From NCBI GenBank assembly GCA_964036195.1, contig OZ038452.1, positions 23,571,785-23,635,784 on the forward strand: DNA of 64,000 bases, given 5' to 3'. Both the position numbers and the translations under genes were made by a program. Shown here one piece after another: positions 58,068 to 64,000 of this stretch. The DNA is from Sphaerolaimus hirsutus (lineage: Eukaryota > Nematoda > Chromadorea > Monhysterida > Sphaerolaimidae). Under the pieces are notes generated by a model. That model was not told the origin of the DNA, did not search any database, and saw nothing but the letters and a program-made list of their open reading frames with translations. Within the stretch, counting starts at the first letter, position 1. Each line of letters starts with the position of its first letter.

Positions 58068-61000
58068 TCACATCTTTTTCTCCCTGAGACAAGGCACCAC
58101 GGCCTGCCAATTTCCAGTTTCCTTAACAGCCTTTTCCACTAGTTTGCGGCCGCTGGTTTCCACCTTGCAACGGGGCATGGCTTTTTGCAGTTGACGGAGC
58201 GCGTACTTCATTTGGGAGCGACGGATGAATAGACGGCCGATGTGCAAGTGGCGCAAATTCCTGGTTGGATTGAAATGTGTTTTAGTGTTTGTGATTGAAA
58301 CGTATCTAGATAAATATATATAAATATATATATCTATATCTATATATATATGTACATATATATATAGATATATATATTTATAATGTAAAAGCGAAATAAA
58401 CTTTTACTTCTCATACTACGAAAATGTTTTTACGCCTACACTTCAATGTCATTTACAAATTTGTCAATTGTGGTGCAGTGACAGGCAAAGTGTTAATTGG
58501 GAGGCAAACTGTTTGAAATGTTTTATTTGTTGTTTTGATTGGAATTTTACATGACATATTTGACATTTTACGGGGCACGGGACAGCCCCATGTAGACATT
58601 AAGCTAAGATTTAGGGAATTAACCAATCTACCTACGCAAACGGTTCCCTAGAGTTATCGTCGCTACTCTTCGCAGGGAGCTTTGCTACACCGATGCAAAA
58701 CAGACGCCTGTTGCGCAAATAACAAAAAATAGCAATGTTGTCCATGCTGTGTGTATATTAGGGATGGCCGCAAGGACGTATCCAGGGGGGGGCGGGGGGG
58801 GGGCTGCGGGGTGAGACCTAAAAAGTCCCCGAAAATGCAACTTTTACTATATATTTTTCGAGGATTCTCAAAAATTTTGCGCGCAGGCGCGCAATTTCTT
58901 CCCCATGTAGTGTATTTTTAGCGTATCGGTCCCCGTAAACCATTATCCTTGGAAATGAACACATTTTTGTGACTTTCGCTGTATATGTATGCATATTTAC
59001 ATATAGGGTTGGGACGATATATCGTATCGAATATCGAATATCGGATATCGACTATTTTTTCATATCGAATATCGAATATCGATATCGAAAATTTTGAAAA
59101 AATATCGAATATCGATATCGAATATCGACCATTTTTTCGATATTTTCGATATTCTATACTCCCTGGGCCTGACTTCAAATAAGCCAGGAATGGCACTATT
59201 AGAATGCGATTTCATAAGCAATTTTAACAAATTTTGCGCGCAAGCGCGCACTTTGTTCTCACATGCCAGGTATTTTTGTTTCAGCACTTGCGGCAGCATC
59301 AAATCTTGTGCAAATGCTCTCTCAGATGTTCACATAAGAGTATGTGTATGTTTAATAGCTACTTACACCATGGAAACATCAATGGCACCATGGCATGGGC
59401 ACCTATAAATGGGGCTGGCACCTTTCCTTACCACATCTGTCACATTTTTAAATTATTTTCTCATTTTGATCATTGTGTGCCATTTAGATGCAATATGCCA
59501 AATGAGATATGCCCTGCTATACCAAAAGCAAAATATCGAAATATCGAAAATATCGAAATATCGATATCGAATATCGAGCATTTTTTAATATCGAATATCG
59601 AATATCGATATCGAGGGTCCATATCGTATCGATATCGAATATCGAGTTTCAGAAAAAAATATCGAATATCGAATATCGATATCGAAAAGTCATATCGTCC
59701 CAACCCTATTTACATACATATAAAACGGTTGCTGCCGCTGGCGCCAACGCCAACGCTAATAGCGCCATGGCATGGCGCTAGCGCCAAAACACCTTTCCGT
59801 CCCTATATAGGGAAAAAATATAGGGGGGGGGCTGAGCCCCCCCCCGTTCGCCGGCCCCCGTAAACAAGCAGCCCCCCCGCTCAAAAATACTGGACACGTC
59901 CCTGGATGGCCGGGGGATATCTTGAAGGTTTTTAAACTGTTTTTTTAACCCGACCATCGAAACTGTTTTTTTTTAATAAAAAAACCTCAGTCAATTTTTG
60001 TGGTTCTAAGCACTAGGTATTTTGCACATTTTTAGCGCGTACGCACGCAATTTCGCATGCACATTCCACATACTATTGGTCGACATAAAAACGAATATTT
60101 TTGACTGAAATCACCACTTATAATGCTGTCCCATGACTCCACAGCCGTTTTATGGCTATATCTCAGCGACATTACACCTTACAATGAAATCTGAATAAAA
60201 GAATATGAAATCCAATCTGAATAAAAGAACAAACATAAATTTGTTTTCATCATACCCATTTATCAAATTGCTTTGATAAATATGATGAAAATTTTTTTAT
60301 GTTTGTTCTTTTATTCAGATGGGATACGGTATATTTCATTGTAAAGTGTAATGTCGCTGGAGAATATATATTTATAACATCAACAAGTACTGCCACCTGT
60401 CTGATTTACCTGCCTGCTCCCATATCTGGGAGACTGGGAGCTTATAAAAAAAACGTGTTTTTTTTTGAAAACCCACTTTTTGAAGAAAAAAAACATTTGG
60501 AAAAAACCCAGTTCGTTGGAAAAACATGTTTTTCATCCCTAGTGCATACATAAATAAATTGTGAAAACTATTATGTGCAGCTAGCGCTGGCCGGGGTTTA
60601 AAAAATCAAGGCGTTTGAAAAATTGGATTTTTTCCAACCCTACCTAATTATGATGATAACTCCAGACCAGACCACCACGCAAACACATGCAACCTTTCCA
60701 ACCTTAACTTAGCGAGGGACATAAGTCCCAGCGCGGTGACTTCAGGGCACGCATCCACAGCCAACACTTTCAAAGTGTCCTTCACATAGTCAAGTTTTCC
60801 CAGCGCCTTATCGTCTATGTGCTTGCAGTCGACCAGAAGCAGCTCTTTGAGATGAGTCAGGTTCTCTGAATGTGGGCGTACATTTGGGGGGTTACGGTTG
60901 TGCGATAGATTATGGTAGATAATGTGAGTGTTTGATCCAAAGTGAAACGCAAAGGAATGATAAAAATTGCGTGGTAAAAACAGAGGTTCAGTAGATTTTG

Positions 61001-63171
61001 GACCTGTGAGGTCCAGTCAGGTTAGTTTTTGCCCAGTGGCGTAGCCAGGATTTTTGAGCGGGGGGGTGGGGTTGTAGTACAACTCTTTCATTCTAGTAAA
61101 AAATCATTCCGCTCCACATTAATGTTGTATACGGAGCCCGGCGAATGGGGGGGGCGGCGCCTAGGGTTGGAAAAAAACGTTTTTTTTTAACTCGATGTTT
61201 TTTTTTAAAAGCTCCCAGATATGACCTAGTGTCAACATATATAGGTATATCAGACACTGGCAATACTCTGTGATGTTAAATATGACCATATAATGGCTGT
61301 GGAGCCATGGGATAGCATTATAAGTGGTGATTTGTGTCAAAAATATCCATTTTTCGTCGACATATCGTTCGTATATCGCCTTATAGTCGAATGTTCGTGA
61401 CTTCAGGTAAAGTTTGGCACGGAATGGTGATCAAACAAGGTTATAAAAGGAGGTTGTTACTTTGGGAGTGAAGGCTCACACTGTGGAGGTACATGGAAGC
61501 ACATTACCTCAATATTATATATTACAGCAACATATGTCGGCTTATTCACCCATGGTAGCACATAGAAATGGATGTTTTGATACTAAAAATGCAACAAAAC
61601 CAATGAAAACAACCACCAATGTCAATTTGTGTGTGAAATTGCGCGCTTGCGCGCAAAAATTTTGCAAAATACCTAGTGCTTAGTACTAAAAATTTCGGCC
61701 GATGTTTTTTTAAAAAAAAAACATTTCGGACGTCATGTTTTTTTAATAAAAAAAACGTTTTTTTTTTAAAAAAACGTTTTAAAAAAAACATCGGCCAACC
61801 CTAGCGGCGCCCCACCCCCTAAAATTTGGCCCCTATGATTGAGGGAATGGAGTTATGGCGCTGGCGCCATTCGTAGGCACCGTGCTATGGCGTAATTGGC
61901 GTTGGCGCCAATGCCTACATCATAAGAAAATATCTATACCTCAATGTATCAAAATTGGTACCGCATTTAGTAATTTGAAGCGGTATTTATGCTACTGCGA
62001 CGTACATATAAATAAGAGTGTTTGTGAGGTGCGAAATGCGCGCTTGCGCGCAAAATTTTGCAAACAACCTACAAAAATCGACAAAGAAAAGTTCTATCCT
62101 CGCCAACTTTTCTGTCTGGCCCGGGAAGGGGGGGGGCGGCCGCCCCCCCGCCCCCCCCCTGGCTACGCCACTGTTTATGCCCTCTTAAAATGACGAATTC
62201 GTGGAAAAAGTGAAGGGCTAGGGGCAGATGGGTGCAAAAACATGGGAGGTTAAATTAGGGAGGGCTGCGCCCCCCACCGCCCGGTCCCCGCTCAAAAAGT
62301 CTGGATCTGTGCCTGGTCCCCCGATCACCGGGTCTACATGTGCACCGGGTTTACATGCGCACCGGGTTTTGGTCACTTATAGCTGACGAATTCCATTTGA
62401 TGACTTAATATTTTTAGGACGATAAACACCCGCTGATGAACCCCGACCGAAAAATATCCGATTTACCGAGTTGAGATGTTTTTTGTAGCAGTCGGGCCCA
62501 TTATCGATAAATTTGGTTGGCGCCAGGCCAACCAAATTTGGTGCAAAATAATTGCACTCACTCAAATATCTGAAACCTTGGGATGAGATCGTTGAATTTG
62601 CAGCGTTAATCGATTCGATTTTCTGGCCGGCAACGCAGAATCGCTGCAAATCTTCATCTTTGGTGTAGTTGATGTCATCAACGTATCTAAAAAGGGGAAG
62701 GGGGGTCTCAAAATCGACAAAGGAGTTTGGAATTTTGCTGGATAAAAGCACACCGTTGAAGCGTCTACTTCTGAAAGTGGATTACTTAAAAAACCATTAC
62801 GAAAAAATGCTTTCCACAAAAGCAAGAAGTCCAGTAATTAAACAAGTTACCTAATTTTTGCCCCGTTATTTGTAAGCCACTGCGCAGCCGCCTTTTCCGG
62901 GCCCAATTCTTCCACTAAATCCTCATCGTAACTGAGTAAGGAATTTTTGAAAAGTTTTTTAAAATATAAAATTCTGTAGTTAAAAAAATATTTGAAAAAA
63001 CAACGCACGCATTCCATTGTGTCACCAGATAATACTCCCACGGGAGATGCGATCTAAAATCTCGCTGTTGCACCACAACAATTGGATGTTGATCCGGCAT
63101 TGGTAACAGAAAATCTTTCCTCGATGTACAAGCCACAGCGGAGGGGCATAAGTTTCCAGATAGTTTTGTCG
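58068..63171 (-). CDS. DMAC2L: DMAC2L/ATP5S-family mitochondrial LRR protein, 5 exons, 5' end unresolved
   Basis: Exons in transcript order: 63171-63009, 62931-62851, 62686-62562, 60865-60703, 58260-58068 (stop 58070-58068), all phase compatible. The core matches ATP synthase subunit s/coupling factor B and its relative DMAC2: YDEDLVEELGPEKAAAQWL, NGAKIRY, KIESINAANSTISSQGFRYL, then LRRs LTHLKELLLVDCKHIDD, LKVLAVDACPEVTALGL, NLRHLHIG, ending MPRCKV plus about 30 extra basic residues. These proteins act in the mitochondrial inner membrane in energy-complex function or assembly. An in-frame ATG at 63100 would give 217 residues, the family's usual size. The frame stays open upstream with a Ser/Arg/Leu-rich stretch like a mitochondrial presequence, so the true start may lie in another exon. 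Introns carry several transposons. Confidence 0.85.
58300..58385. repeat. AT microsatellite
   Basis: About 80 bases of TATATATCTA and TATATGTACATATA words, in the last DMAC2L intron. Confidence 0.8.
58771..59904. mobile_element. hAT-like element, CAAGGACGTATCCAGG termini, with nested insertion
   Basis: Exact 8-bp duplication GATGGCCG at 58763-58770 and 59905-59912. It contains G/C tracts, a GCGCC-word stretch near 59740-59795 and the element 59004-59708. In the last DMAC2L intron. Confidence 0.87.
59004..59708. mobile_element. hAT-like element, TAGGGTTGGGACG termini, ATATCG words
   Basis: Exact 8-bp duplication TTTACATA at 58996-59003 and 59709-59716. ATATCG-word ends surround a unique-looking centre with GCGCAAGCGCGC. 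Nested in 58771-59904. Confidence 0.88.
61034..62173. mobile_element. hAT-like element, CAGTGGCGTAGCCAGG termini
   Basis: Ends CAGTGGCGTAGCCAGG / CCTGGCTACGCCACTG, the classic hAT end form. Flanks TTTTTGCC (61026-61033) and TTTATGCC (62174-62181) differ at one base. It hosts the element 61162-61803. In a DMAC2L intron. Confidence 0.85.
61162..61803. mobile_element. hAT-like element, TAGGGTTGG termini, AAAACGTTTT words
   Basis: Exact 8-bp duplication GCGGCGCC at 61154-61161 and 61804-61811. AAACGTTT words at both ends flank an AT-rich centre. Confidence 0.88.
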
Positions 63172-63475
63172 CTAAAATGGTGAGAAGCCTGGTTGTTCGA
63201 TCGGATCATGTCAAAATTTTTTTATTGGTCATTAGTTGAACGGACTCTAAGAAAGGGATTTGGAGCAGATTCCGCTAGTGGACATTTAAAATGTAATACA
63301 CCGCGAAATTGTGTCAAAACTAGGGTTCAATGAAGGGTGGGGGACCCTTGCGCCCGCGGCTACTCAGTTGAGGTTTGGCCGACCTCCTAAAAGTGACAAA
63401 ATATTGTAAGTGACAAGTGATATCGTATTGAAGTGGTAGATCAAGTTGTGAGTAAACTTATGTGACGGGTATTGA

Positions 63476-63755
63476 TGTAGAAGCGCCATGGCGCAGGCGC
63501 TAGCGCCAAAGCAAATAGCTTTGCTAGCGCTTGGCGCTATGTTGCTGTGGCGCCATCCCCATGAAAAGCGGTTGGCGCTATTTTTACGCGGCGCCAGGAA
63601 CAAAATGCCTGCCGCCGGCTCTCGGCACTAGCGCTAAAGCAGAAAGCGCCATGGCGCGCTTCTGGCGCTATTTTGCTATGGCGCCATTGGCGCTTGGCAC
63701 TGGAGGTCGGAAAAGCGTGGCGCTTGGCGGCACAGTCCTGGCGCGTACATTACTA
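63476..63755. repeat. GCGCC-word repeat near the window end
   Basis: Repeated GCGCCATGGCGC, GGCGCTAGCGCC and GGCGCTTGGCGC words like the TAGTGATG elements. The termini are degenerate (GGGTATTGATGTAG on the left), so no duplication could be set. Confidence 0.5.
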
Positions 63756-64000
63756 TTGACGAGTACTGTCAGTAAAAAATTTCTTGTTACAATGGGGCCA
63801 AAAGCGCATCGAAACTCTGTTTTGGCGCTAGCGCCAGTTGCCTTTGTACTGTGCGCCAGTACTAATACACTAGTAAACACCTTCCCGGTCACGTCCGGCA
63901 CCCTATTTTTGATCTTACTTGTGACACCCTATCTCCAGTTCTAGGGCGCGCCAGAAGCTGAAACTTGGGGTATGTATTGGTGCAACCCCCCTCTACTTCG

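Noticed and set aside
59234-59863. 209-codon open frame
   Set aside because: It spans the end of one ATATCG element and the rest of its host element; the ISNIEY-type periodicity is the ATATCG word translated.
1-64000. Bacterial or phage origin
   Set aside because: No operons, ribosome-binding sites or long uninterrupted genes. All real proteins are split by GT-AG introns and belong to animal families.

Overview
This is nuclear DNA from an animal, most likely a nematode. Every recognisable gene is split by GT-AG introns. Two of the families are nematode hallmarks: a cuticlin-type ZP-domain protein and a DUF229 protein with an N-terminal membrane anchor. A clean 3' splice acceptor sits just upstream of at least two start codons with no matching donor, as expected where spliced leaders are trans-spliced. 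The species cannot be named from the window. The genes are far longer than in Caenorhabditis (4 to 9 kb) because introns and intergenic DNA are packed with small non-autonomous transposons.

Layout: (1) 1-6640, repeats and a CpG-rich stretch upstream of the first gene. (2) 6641-14690 (+), a complete 9-exon cuticlin-like gene of 398 codons. (3) 19414-23816 (+), four phase-compatible 3' exons of an unidentified membrane protein, with possible extra exons at about 18.2 kb and 27.3 kb. (4) 28054-33307 (+), an 11-exon leucine-rich-repeat gene. (5) 33.3-42.9 kb, accessory DNA: nested repeats, a palindrome with a TATA/Inr promoter, and possible transposase remnants. (6) 42944-51540 (+), a complete 12-exon DUF229 gene of 649 codons. 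(7) 58068-63171 (-), five exons of a DMAC2L/ATP5S-type mitochondrial LRR protein whose first exon is unresolved.

The genes do not form a pathway: cuticle matrix, a membrane protein, an LRR protein, an extracytoplasmic hydrolase-like protein and a mitochondrial factor. The unifying feature is the mobile DNA. I could delimit twenty short elements by 8-bp target-site duplications (16 exact in both copies, 4 with one mismatch). Nearly all have termini close to the hAT consensus YARNG, but their interiors are filled with degenerate short words (GCGCC/ATGG, ATATCG, CGTAAA, AAACGTTT, GGGATC, GGAAAACGG). Other families are TACCGTATTT-ended foldbacks, CTGTAAAATG palindromes and CACACTAG elements. One CTGTAAAATG element forms the whole of cuticlin intron 2. 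Its 3-bp AGG repeats supply the splice sites, so splicing restores the uninterrupted reading frame, as in an introner. No rRNA, tRNA or CRISPR feature was seen.
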